From Acidobacteriota bacterium (lineage in GTDB: Bacteria; Acidobacteriota; Blastocatellia; RBC074): 64,000 nucleotides of DNA. The stretch's first letter is position 1. The number at the start of each line of letters is the position of its first letter. The position numbers and the translations under genes were made by a program. Below the pieces are notes generated by a model, which did no database searches, was not told the origin of the DNA, and worked only from the letters and a program-made list of their open reading frames with translations. This document shows, in pieces, positions 1-7,406 of the stretch. The stretch lies in contig JACPYM010000109.1 of assembly GCA_016196035.1 (NCBI GenBank), forward strand, positions 23,662 to 87,661, given 5' to 3'.

Positions 1-248
1 TTGGCCCAGGCAACGTGGCTTGGGATGGAATCAACGGATATACCCAGAACCTGGGTATCGGCCTCCTCGAAGCGTTTGAGATCGGCTTCATAAGAAGGCA
101 TTTGGATGGTTCAAACAGGGGTCCAGTCAAGCGGGTAAAAAGCGATGAAAACATTCTTCTTACCTTGAAAATCGGAAAGCTTGACCGTGCCCCCCAGATG
201 GCTCTTCAGCTCGAAATCCGGAGCTGCGTCTCCAACTTGGACACTCAT
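1..248 (-). CDS. Selenocysteine-type peroxiredoxin (AhpC/TSA family), 3' end beyond window
   Basis: Thiol-type peroxidase that reduces hydrogen peroxide and organic hydroperoxides in the cytoplasm. The start ATG (246-248) follows an AAAGGAG ribosome site. Residues 1-45 read as a peroxiredoxin N-terminus (APDFEL, then the FYPLDWTPV segment). Codon 46 is TGA at 111-113, exactly where the peroxidatic cysteine of this family sits (usual TPVCT). The same frame then continues with no further stop to base 1 and stays clearly peroxiredoxin ([10 protein letters not shown], then VLGISVDS). Read-through as selenocysteine is therefore the simplest explanation; a nonsense mutation is the alternative. Ordinary gene callers will end the gene at the TGA. 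At least 82 codons are visible and the rest lies outside the window. Recoding would need selA, selB, selC and selD elsewhere in the genome. Confidence 0.85.
68..90 (-). promoter_or_regulatory. Candidate bacterial SECIS hairpin in the peroxiredoxin mRNA
   Basis: Counting from the base after the UGA, mRNA bases 22-26 (GAAGC) can pair with 38-42 (GCUUC), plus a flanking U-G pair. This leaves an 11-base loop whose second base is G. Stem length, the distance to the loop (about 27 bases) and a G among the first two loop bases agree with the published bacterial SECIS model as I know it. A second weaker stem (CUUC/GAAG, bases 14-17 with 22-25) competes with it. This is a hand fold, not a computed one. 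Confidence 0.4.
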
Positions 249-521
249 GATCTTTCTCCTTTGAATAATGTCGCCACGCCTAAACGTGGCAAGTGAATTG
301 GGTACCGCTTTAATTGTCGAAACAACGCCGCGATTATAGGTAGCGCCAGAGCAGCGGGCAAGCGCGGGCAAATTATTGCTTGAACATCTTCTTCGTAACC
401 AAAACAGACCGTGCAAAAAGATGAAAAGACTGGTAAGAACTTCCAGCCTGTGCCTATTCGATACGATTTTCCAGCTTCAGGGGTGACCAAAATTAAACTG
501 GAAATTTTTTCTTAACATACT

Positions 522-548
522 GGAACAATTTACAGATACAGGCGTGTC
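522..548 (+). promoter_or_regulatory. Possible ECF-type promoter upstream of the sigma factor gene
   Basis: GGAAC at 522-526 followed by 16 bases and CGTGTC at 543-548 resembles the GGAAC / CGT promoter of ECF sigma factors. It would give an autoregulated transcript with a leader of about 200 bases. The rest of 249-747 holds no gene that I can support. Confidence 0.3.
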
Positions 549-747
549 AGCGCGAGGAGGATCGTCATCCGCTACGCTCTTACAACAAGGTTAGGCGACA
601 AAGCAGTGCAAGACCCCAGAACCAAAAAGGTTCCTCATCAACCTTCATTGAGCAGCACTTTGATCCTTCAATCAATTGCGCAATTTCTTTCCGCGCAATT
701 TGCCCTGGGCGAGGGAAAGGCAATCCAAAGCAGTAAGCCTAATTTTA

Positions 748-1470
748 ATGAATACGCTAAGTCTCAGTGCTGGATTTCCAGAAACAGGTTTGACCAAACC
801 CAGTTTCAAAAACACCGATGCGGGTGTTTCAGCCACTGCGCCATCTGCCGAGTGGATTAGCACGCAGATGATTGAACACGAGCAGTTGCGCTACGAGGAA
901 CTGGATGATCACGCATTGATGGCGGCGACTAAAGTTGGCGACCATGCGGCCTTTTCAGAAATCGTTCAACGTTACAAGAACAAGCTGACCAATTTCATTT
1001 ACCGGCTGCTAAACGATTACGAGCGCGCGAGCGATTTGGCCCAAGAGACCTTTATTCGGGTTTACATGAGTGCCGACCGCTACGAGGCTTCCAATAGTTT
1101 TTCGACTTACATTTACCGGATTGCTCAGAACTTGGCGATCAGCGAGATTCGCCAGCGCAAACGCCGCGGGGTCTTTCAAATGCCCTTCTTCGCTTCGGAC
1201 AAAGATGGCGAAGAGTTAGAGGTCGAAGTCGCTGACAAGCGCATTATCGCGCCGGAAGATGTGATGATTGACGATGAGCGCCGCGCTGCTGTGCGCCGCG
1301 CCATCACGACGCTGCCGGAAAAATACCGCATCGCGCTGGTCTTGCGCGATGTCGAGGGCCGCAGCTACGAAGAGATCAGTGAGATTTTGGATTTATCAGA
1401 TGGCACGGTGAAATCCCGTATCAACCGCGCCCGAAACTTGTTGAAAGAAAAGCTACGCGATTACCTGTAG
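748..1470 (+). CDS. ECF-family RNA polymerase sigma factor (RpoE-like)
   Basis: Directs RNA polymerase to extracytoplasmic-stress promoters. Region 2 is visible in DDHALMAATKVGD and the DLAQETFIRVY motif. Region 4 is visible as TLPEKYRIALVLRDVEGRSYEEISEIL, broken here at SYEE/ISEIL, followed by the recognition helix segment GTVKSRINRAR. Possible starts are a TTG at 676 without a ribosome site, ATG 748 and ATG 868; the core homology begins just after 868, so 748 is a compromise. The next gene, 91 bases downstream, is a zinc-finger anti-sigma factor, as expected for this family. A PDZ protein follows, completing an RpoE/RseA/DegS-like arrangement. Confidence 0.9.
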   Translation: MNTLSLSAGFPETGLTKPSFKNTDAGVSATAPSAEWISTQMIEHEQLRYEELDDHALMAATKVGDHAAFSEIVQRYKNKLTNFIYRLLNDYERASDLAQETFIRVYMSADRYEASNSFSTYIYRIAQNLAISEIRQRKRRGVFQMPFFASDKDGEELEVEVADKRIIAPEDVMIDDERRAAVRRAITTLPEKYRIALVLRDVEGRSYEEISEILDLSDGTVKSRINRARNLLKEKLRDYL

Positions 1471-1561
1471 TAAGGTGCCAAGACGGTAATCAGGGTGTCC
1501 CAGTTCCCGCTTAGGCCGCCCCTGGCGGTTTAGGTCTTTACCGAGTGGAGATCGTAAATTC

Positions 1562-2476
1562 ATGAATTGTGAACAAATCAGAGAGGCAATTGACAGCGGC
1601 ATCCAGAGTGAAGCTGTGCACGGCCATCTCACCGGCTGCCCAGCTTGTCAGCAATTCGAGGCGGAAACGTCTTCGCTGCTGTCCATGCTGAGCGCGCAAC
1701 CCCGCGTCAAAGCGCTCGCCGCTTTCGAGACTCAGTTGCAAGCCCGTTTGCAAACTGTGCTGGCGAGCGAAGAGTCTAAGTTAACCGCATTGCTGGGTTC
1801 CCTGCCCGTGGTTACCGCCCCCGCGAGCTTTGAAGCACAGTTGCAGGCGCGGTTGGCGAGCAAAGAAGTCAACGTGGCCGCACTGGTCGGGGCCTTGCCC
1901 GCCATCGGCGCACCCGGCGATTTCGATTTCCGGCTGCGTGCGCGGCTGGCACAAACCAACGCCGAACAGGCAGCCCGTGGCCCGTTGGTTTGGCTGGCAG
2001 ATTTCTGGACCAAATCGTTTTCGTTTGGGCCAGCGGCAACTGCCATGGCGGCGCTCGCCGTAGTGGTGGCGTTTAGCGTGACGCAACTCAAGCGTGAGAC
2101 GGCGCAACCGAACGACACATCCGCATTGGTGGCGAAGGTTGAGATGCCGAAAGCGCCTGCGACTCACCAACTGGACGTGCCTGCCCCGCTGGCTTCGAAT
2201 CAAGTAACGCCTGCCCGGCAAACAATTGCCGTCAAAGCGTCAACACGAACCAACCGCCCGTTGACGCCTGCCGCCAGTGCCAGCAGTAAAGCGCTGGCAA
2301 CGCCGGTGGACGAACGCCAGTTGGTCGCGAGCAATCTGAACGAACAAACCGTGTTCTCGTCTGTCACGCGCCAGGAAATGAAAGTTTCGCGTAGCCCGGT
2401 CGCCTATTATGGGCAGCAACTGGCGAAATCCGTTCCGGCGTTGAAGGCAGACACGCTGAGCGTGGCCGCGTTTTAA
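1562..2476 (+). CDS. Membrane anti-sigma factor with zinc-finger N-terminus
   Basis: Likely binds and holds inactive the ECF sigma factor encoded just upstream. The start ATG has a GGAG site 9-10 bases upstream. The N-terminus carries a short zf-HC2-like module (Cys3, then His, then CPAC near residues 20-29). Residues about 40-135 contain three copies of a roughly 30-residue repeat with the pattern LLGxLP..APxxFExQLQARL. A single membrane helix (about residues 155-172, AATAMAALAVVVAFSV) separates it from a Pro/Ala/Thr-rich periplasmic tail. The triple repeat is not a domain I recognise. The gene ends at a strong terminator-like hairpin. Confidence 0.8.
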   Translation: MNCEQIREAIDSGIQSEAVHGHLTGCPACQQFEAETSSLLSMLSAQPRVKALAAFETQLQARLQTVLASEESKLTALLGSLPVVTAPASFEAQLQARLASKEVNVAALVGALPAIGAPGDFDFRLRARLAQTNAEQAARGPLVWLADFWTKSFSFGPAATAMAALAVVVAFSVTQLKRETAQPNDTSALVAKVEMPKAPATHQLDVPAPLASNQVTPARQTIAVKASTRTNRPLTPAASASSKALATPVDERQLVASNLNEQTVFSSVTRQEMKVSRSPVAYYGQQLAKSVPALKADTLSVAAF

Positions 2477-2497
2477 CCTGCTCTCAATGAATAAAAT

Positions 2498-2536
2498 AGG
2501 CCGCAGGTTACGCGTTCGTTGCCTGCGGCCTTTCTT
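2498..2536 (+). terminator. Rho-independent terminator after the anti-sigma gene
   Basis: AGGCCGCAGG (2498-2507) pairs with CCTGCGGCCT (2522-2531), a 10-bp perfect stem with a 14-base loop, followed by TTTCTT. It lies 21 bases after the stop codon at 2476. Confidence 0.75.
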
Positions 2537-2578
2537 GCCTGAAAGCCCCCCGTTCCACCTTCATTTCTTTTTTCTCAA

Positions 2579-4150
2579 ATGCAGGTTCGTTTTCTCATCC
2601 TCTGGTTTGGTCTGATTGGCCTGGGCGGATTGTTTTTGGCTGAGCGAAGCGCTGCGCAAACGCTTCGGCAACAAAGCAAGCCCCGGCAACCCAAACCCGC
2701 GCTGCCCGTGCCCACGTCGAACCCGGCAACACCTGCGTTAAACAAAGTCGTTCCCGGGCTGGTTTATATCCATCAGACGCTTGATCTGCGTCCGGTGGAA
2801 GAGACCCTGATGACCCTGGACGGTGAACCGGTGCCGCCGTTGCTGTTCAAGAATGTCACCTTGGGCGTGGTGGTGGATGCCGCAGGGCTGATCGTCACGC
2901 GGTTGGTGGGTGTTTCGCCCAACAATCCGCCGCTCGAAGTCACGGTTTTGGGGCAGGGTCTGAGCAAACCTTATCCGGCAAAATTCCTTGGGCTTGATTC
3001 CGTGACGGGGCTTTGCGTGCTCAAGGTCGAAGGCGCCCCGTTCACCCCGCCCCAATTCGCCGAACCGGTTTCCTTGCCGGCGCAATTGGCGGTCAAACTC
3101 AAAGGGTTCCACGCCAACCAGGGGCAAAGTCAGTTCAACACGCGTCCGCGCATCCACACGACAGAAGGCCGCGTCATTAAGGCGGTCAAGGATTTCCGTT
3201 ACACACCGGGCAATCCGTTTTATCAATTGGCCGACCCACAACTGACGCCCGTACAGGATGGCAGTCTGGTTTTCGAAGGGGAAAATTCACTCTTTGGGCT
3301 GGCCGTTTATGACACGCTTGGCGAAGGCCAGAGCCTGGTCTATCCGATTGCGCGCGTGCTCGACATCGTCGCCAAAGTCGTCAAGGCCAATGAAAGTTTG
3401 GCGTATGGCTGGCTCGGCGCGACGCCTGACCTGGATATGTCGGCGCCGATTTCCACAACGATAACTGGACAGGCCAAACCGGAATTGGGAGTGCGCGTGC
3501 GCGCGGTTTTCCCCGACAGTCCGGCGGAACTGGCAGGCATCAAAGCGCGCGATATTTTGCTGAGCCTGAATGACCGGCGCGTCGAGAGCAATGCGCAATT
3601 GGGTTCGGCCCTACGCCAATTGCCGCCCGAAAGCGAAGTCACGATCCGGCTCAAACGCGACAACGAATACAAGCTCGTCAAAGCCAAACTCGCGCCTTCG
3701 CCGGCGAGCGAACCCAGTCAAATGATCCCGGCGTTGATGAAACAACTGGAAACCATGAAATCGCGGTTGAATGCTATGCCACTTAACGATCCGGGCCGCG
3801 CCACATTTGAGGGCAAGGTCGAAACGATGGATTCGATCTTGAAAAGTGTGACGGGGCCGGCCCAGCCCGACGTGCGCTTGCGCGTTTTTTATGGGCTTGA
3901 AGTGCAACCGCTCAGCGCGCAGATGCTGGCCTATTTTGCCGCGCCCAATGGCCTGCTGGTCACTTCTTTGAACGACAAACAACGGCTGGCCGAAGGCGGT
4001 TTGCAAGCCGGCGATGTCATCGTCAAGGTCGGCGCGCAACCCGTCACCGATGTCGCCAAACTGCTGGCCGCTCTCGATGAAGGGGCGGGCGTGGCGGAAG
4101 TCACGGTGCAACGCCGCCGCAGTCCCCTCACGCTCAAACTCACACGCTAA
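2579..4150 (+). CDS. Secreted two-PDZ protein with degenerate HtrA/trypsin-like domain
   Basis: The N-terminal signal peptide ends near AERSAAQ. A trypsin-fold HtrA-like region follows (about residues 50-270), but the GNSGGP active-site loop is absent: the equivalent stretch reads VQDGSLVFEGEN. This suggests a binding rather than a proteolytic role. Two PDZ domains are visible: residues about 275-375 (YGWLGATP, AGIKARDILLSLNDRRV) and 435-523 (GLLVTSLN, GLQAGDVIVKVGAQPV), with a helical linker between them. Its place after a sigma/anti-sigma pair suggests it senses envelope damage as DegS does, but without cleavage. That role is inferred from position only. Confidence 0.75.
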   Translation: MQVRFLILWFGLIGLGGLFLAERSAAQTLRQQSKPRQPKPALPVPTSNPATPALNKVVPGLVYIHQTLDLRPVEETLMTLDGEPVPPLLFKNVTLGVVVDAAGLIVTRLVGVSPNNPPLEVTVLGQGLSKPYPAKFLGLDSVTGLCVLKVEGAPFTPPQFAEPVSLPAQLAVKLKGFHANQGQSQFNTRPRIHTTEGRVIKAVKDFRYTPGNPFYQLADPQLTPVQDGSLVFEGENSLFGLAVYDTLGEGQSLVYPIARVLDIVAKVVKANESLAYGWLGATPDLDMSAPISTTITGQAKPELGVRVRAVFPDSPAELAGIKARDILLSLNDRRVESNAQLGSALRQLPPESEVTIRLKRDNEYKLVKAKLAPSPASEPSQMIPALMKQLETMKSRLNAMPLNDPGRATFEGKVETMDSILKSVTGPAQPDVRLRVFYGLEVQPLSAQMLAYFAAPNGLLVTSLNDKQRLAEGGLQAGDVIVKVGAQPVTDVAKLLAALDEGAGVAEVTVQRRRSPLTLKLTR

Positions 4151-4180
4151 GGCGTCAGGCAAAATTGATGACAACCAGGC

Positions 4181-4210
4181 AAGCAGGTCAAGGGTGGCCT
4201 GCTTCTTTTC
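4181..4210 (+). terminator. Probable terminator after the PDZ protein gene
   Basis: AAGCAGG (4181-4187) pairs with CCTGCTT (4198-4204), followed by a pyrimidine run CTTTTC. It lies about 30 bases past the stop codon. Confidence 0.5.
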
Positions 4211-4288
4211 TATGAGGCCAAGTTGCGGCGTTCTGTGCGGGCCTGTTATGCTGCGGCCTCGTTTCATTTTTGAGGAGTCAGAATTCAG

Positions 4289-4669
4289 GTGCGCCAGAAC
4301 TTATCCGCCAAAATTACGGTCATTGTTTATATTCTGATCTGCTTTGAGGTGGGTCTGATGCTGTTGATCCTGCCTTGGACACGCTATTGGGATGACAACT
4401 TCTTCCTCTATTTCGTCACGGGCAAGCTCAATTCGCCCGGTCTGTTGTCCTTTCTCACCAGCGGCTGGGTGCGCGGCGCGGTGACCGGTTTAGGGATCGT
4501 CAACCTGCTGGCCGGGCTGCGTGACTTGTTCAAATTTCGCGAGAGCGTATACCTGCTTTCCGGCCATCAAATTTATCCTGCTGTGAGTAGTTCCGCCGAT
4601 GCCATTGCATCTGACTCATCCGTCAATTTACCTGATCACCGACCGCCAAGCATTCCGCCCCAAGTCTAA
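4289..4669 (+). CDS. Small integral membrane protein of unknown function
   Basis: GTG start preceded by TGAGGAG with about 10 bases of spacing. The 126-residue product has two predicted membrane segments, at about residues 8-28 (VIVYILICFEVGLMLLIL) and 50-75 (LLSFLTSGWVRGAVTGLGIV), then a polar tail. I do not recognise the family. Its 3' end overlaps the thiE start by 71 bases in another frame, so the two are probably cotranscribed and translationally coupled. Confidence 0.6.
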   Translation: MRQNLSAKITVIVYILICFEVGLMLLILPWTRYWDDNFFLYFVTGKLNSPGLLSFLTSGWVRGAVTGLGIVNLLAGLRDLFKFRESVYLLSGHQIYPAVSSSADAIASDSSVNLPDHRPPSIPPQV

Positions 4670-5255
4670 AACCGCTTCAGATTCTGAACTCTGGCAAGCG
4701 CAATTGGCCGCGCTGCAATTGGCCGCCCAGGCCGGTTGCCAATTCATTCAGATTCGGGAAAAAGATTTAGCGCCGCGTGAGTTGAGCGAATTCACCCGCG
4801 CGGCCATTGCTTTGGTACGCCCCTACGGCGCCAAAGTCCTCGTCAACAACCGGCTGGATGTCGCCCTGGCAGCCGGGGCGGATGGCGTGCATCTGCGCGT
4901 CAACTCGCTGCCTGTGGCGGAAGTCCGGCGCTGTGTCGCCGCTGATTTTTTGGTCGCCGCCTCCACGCATTCATTGGCCGAAGCCCAAACCGCCGCGCGC
5001 GACGGTGCCGATTTCATCGTTTGCGGGCCAGTCTTTGACACTCCCTCTAAACGTGAATACGGTGCGCCCCTCGGAATCGAAGCTTTCGCAAAAGTTTGCC
5101 GCGCGGTCAGCATACCTGTGTTCGCGCTTGGCGGCATCAAGTTGGAAAACTTTCGCGCGCCATTGGTAAACGGAGCGGCAGGAATTGCGGCCATCGGACT
5201 TTTTACCCAGCCGGACAAACTCGTCGAAACTGTCCAGACGTTACGGCAAAGCTGA
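4599..5255 (+). CDS. thiE: Thiamine-phosphate synthase
   Basis: Joins HMP-pyrophosphate and the thiazole phosphate to give thiamine monophosphate. The TIM-barrel signatures are present: YLITDR at the start, QIREKDL (pyrophosphate-binding), LVNNRLDVALAAGADGVHL, the STHSLAEA motif, GPVFDTPSK and the C-terminal phosphate-binding VFALGGI and GAAGIAAIGLF. Length (218 aa) is normal. No strong ribosome site precedes the ATG, consistent with coupling to the overlapping upstream membrane protein gene. thiD lies 6 kb downstream on the same strand but not in the same operon. No TPP riboswitch was recognised upstream. Confidence 0.93.
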   Translation: MPLHLTHPSIYLITDRQAFRPKSKTASDSELWQAQLAALQLAAQAGCQFIQIREKDLAPRELSEFTRAAIALVRPYGAKVLVNNRLDVALAAGADGVHLRVNSLPVAEVRRCVAADFLVAASTHSLAEAQTAARDGADFIVCGPVFDTPSKREYGAPLGIEAFAKVCRAVSIPVFALGGIKLENFRAPLVNGAAGIAAIGLFTQPDKLVETVQTLRQS

Positions 5256-5260
5256 ATTTC

Positions 5261-6244
5261 TTACGGCCCGCCCCATTCTTTTGGCTGACTCAATGCCGCC
5301 ATCAGGGCTGCGACATCACCGATGCGCGCGCCCAACGCGGCGGGCACAATTTCGCAAGCCGCCACGGCTGGCGGCAAAGCTTCTTCGGCTAGAGCGCGGC
5401 GCGCCGGAGCCAAGACCCGCTCGCCCAACACCACCGCCAGCGAACCGAGCACGATCAATTGCGGATTCAGCGTATCCACCAGCAACGCCAACCCGCGCCC
5501 CATCCATTGGCCCGCTTCCGCCGCGACCGCCAGCGCCTGCGGATCATCGGCCAGCATCGCGTTGACGAGTTCGCGAATCGGCGTCGCGCGCGGCCAACGG
5601 GCTGGAAATAGTTGATGTGCCAGTTCGACCAAGCCTGCGCCCGAAGCAAAGCCTTCCCACGAACCGGCTTTGCCAAAACCGATGGGACCTGCCCACGCCA
5701 GCCGCAGGTGGCCGACTTCACCCGCCGTGTCGCTGGCCCCGTGCAACACGCTTCCATTGACGATCAAGCCCGCGCCCAGGCCCGTGCCGAAGGTCAGAAA
5801 GATCAGGTGGCGCAAATCCGCGCGTCCGCGCCCCGCGCCGAAATGGAATTCGGCCAGCGCGCCAGCGTTGCCATCGTGTTCGATAAAAACGGGCAGGTGC
5901 GGAAAGGCCGCGGCCAGCCGCGCTTTTAACGCGACGCCGTGCCAGCCCGGCAAATGCGGCGGATTGAGCAACACGCCTGCGGCAATACGCAATGGCCCGC
6001 CGATGGAAACGCTGATTGCGGCAATGCGGCGTTGCTGTTGCGTTGCGACAGTGATGACCTGCTGCATCAATTCGCCTAGACGTGGGAAGACTTCAGCGAA
6101 GGGCCGCCCGGCTTCGGTGGCAATTTCGTGCCGCTGCAAGATGACGCCCGCGCGTGTCCCTTCGACCATGGCGGTTTTGGTGCCGCCGACATCCAGACCA
6201 AGGATGGTCGCGTTTTCCGGTGAACTATCTGACAGGGAATGCAA
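5261..6244 (-). CDS. ROK-family sugar kinase (glucokinase-like) lacking the zinc motif
   Basis: Probably phosphorylates glucose or a related hexose, or acts as a ROK regulator without DNA-binding domain. Phosphate-1 motif LGLDVGGTKTA lies at the N-terminus, the ISVSIGGPL segment follows, and the sugar-binding EHDGNAGALAE and ATP-binding FGTGLGAGLIV motifs are intact. The start is taken as TTG at 6244-6242 because AAAGGAG sits 8 bases upstream; an ATG 24 codons earlier has no such site. The usual ROK zinc motif (CxCGxxGCxE after GEVGH) is replaced by GFGKAGSWEG, with no cysteines. It is convergent with thiE, only 5 bases away. Confidence 0.85.
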   Translation of the reverse strand: MHSLSDSSPENATILGLDVGGTKTAMVEGTRAGVILQRHEIATEAGRPFAEVFPRLGELMQQVITVATQQQRRIAAISVSIGGPLRIAAGVLLNPPHLPGWHGVALKARLAAAFPHLPVFIEHDGNAGALAEFHFGAGRGRADLRHLIFLTFGTGLGAGLIVNGSVLHGASDTAGEVGHLRLAWAGPIGFGKAGSWEGFASGAGLVELAHQLFPARWPRATPIRELVNAMLADDPQALAVAAEAGQWMGRGLALLVDTLNPQLIVLGSLAVVLGERVLAPARRALAEEALPPAVAACEIVPAALGARIGDVAALMAALSQPKEWGGP

Positions 6245-6491
6245 TTTTCTCGCTCCTTTTGTGCCGCTGCGCGTGGGCAGCCGCCCGCGCGTATTGCAGT
6301 TTTCCGAAAAGATCAATTATGCTGATGGTGCAATCGGACTCAATCAACGTTTCACCATCTGAACAATTTGAGAATCTCGTTTCCCCCGGACGCTTGGCGT
6401 CAAACCTCGTGAGTTTTTTTGCGCTCGCGTTGTCTGCCCCTCGGCGCACAGCGCAGCGCGTGCTAACAGCTTCGCTTCAAGGAGAACCGCT

Positions 6492-7136
6492 ATGGAACCC
6501 AATGTCATCGCCATGCCGGTGCCCGCGCCCATGCCGCCTATGCCGCCCACGCACGAGGCCGCGCCGCAATACCCGCAAGCCGTGCCCAATTTACCCGCCG
6601 CACCCGACGCCGCCAGCGGAGCCGAAAGCGGCAGCGTGGATAAAATCCGCGACATTTTGTTTGGCTCGCAAATGCGCGATTACGACAAACGCTTTGCGCG
6701 GCTCGAAGAGCGCTTGTTGAAAGAATCCGGCGAGTTGCGCGAAGAAACACGCCGCCGTTTTGACTCGCTCGAAAATTATATCCGCGCCGAATTCAGTTCC
6801 CTGTCCGACCGCGTCAAAAATGACGCCCACCGGCGCGATGAACTGAATGAAGCCATGTCCCTGCATTTGCAAGAGACGGCCAAAAGCATCGAGCGCAAAC
6901 TCTGGCAACTGGATGAACAGACCGCCCAGGCCCAACGCGACCTGCGCCAACAGTTGCTCAATCAATCCAAAGAACTCAACGACGAGATTCACCGCAAGAG
7001 CGAAGAACTCGCGGCGGATTTGACGCGCGAAGCCAGCGAATTGCGCCACGACAAGACCGACCGCGCCGCGCTCGCCGATCTGTTCACCGAACTGGCGCTG
7101 CGGCTGAACAATCAGTTTCGTTTGCCAGGTGAATAG
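6492..7136 (+). CDS. Coiled-coil protein of a Rab-like GTPase cluster
   Basis: Unknown function. Ribosome site AAGGAG lies 8 bases before the ATG. The first 45 residues are Pro/Ala-rich and probably unstructured. Residues about 48-205 are an almost continuous charged heptad-rich helix (RFARLEERLLKESGELREE onwards, LWQLDEQTAQAQRDLRQQL). No signal peptide or membrane segment is visible. It is first in a same-strand series with an OmpA-like membrane protein, a small GTPase and a histidine kinase, so a scaffolding role in that pathway is plausible. That is inference from context. Confidence 0.7.
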   Translation: MEPNVIAMPVPAPMPPMPPTHEAAPQYPQAVPNLPAAPDAASGAESGSVDKIRDILFGSQMRDYDKRFARLEERLLKESGELREETRRRFDSLENYIRAEFSSLSDRVKNDAHRRDELNEAMSLHLQETAKSIERKLWQLDEQTAQAQRDLRQQLLNQSKELNDEIHRKSEELAADLTREASELRHDKTDRAALADLFTELALRLNNQFRLPGE

Positions 7137-7154
7137 AAATTGGTAACTGCTCAG

Positions 7155-7280
7155 CCCTGGTGCGCCCGCGTCTCGCGGGCAGGCGCATGGCGGCGGACGG
7201 CTGGCTGCTGAAAAGGTAACCCTGTGGCCTGTCTCCGCCCAGCGCCACGCGCCTGCCCGCGAGACGCGGGCGCACCAGGG
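7155..7280. repeat. Long inverted repeat (hairpin element)
   Basis: Arms at 7155-7192 and 7243-7280 (core CCCTGGTGCGCCCGCG and its complement) match over almost 38 bases, with about 50 bases between them. It lies between the coiled-coil and OmpA-like genes. Confidence 0.85.
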
Positions 7281-7287
7281 CAAATGG

Positions 7288-7401
7288 GAAGTCTGGAGAA
7301 GTCTGGGGAAGTCCGAACGATTCGCTGTGCTGTACCGCTGGACTAAAAGACTTCCCCAGACTTCCCCAGACCTCTCTGGACGTTCCCAGACTTCCCCAGA
7401 C
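7288..7401. repeat. CTTCCCCAGA short tandem repeats forming a second hairpin
   Basis: GAAGTCTGG-type units at 7288-7313 are complementary to units of GACTTCCCCAGA at 7349-7374, and three more partial units follow to 7401, just before the next start codon at 7407. Confidence 0.75.
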
Positions 7402-7406
7402 TATTC

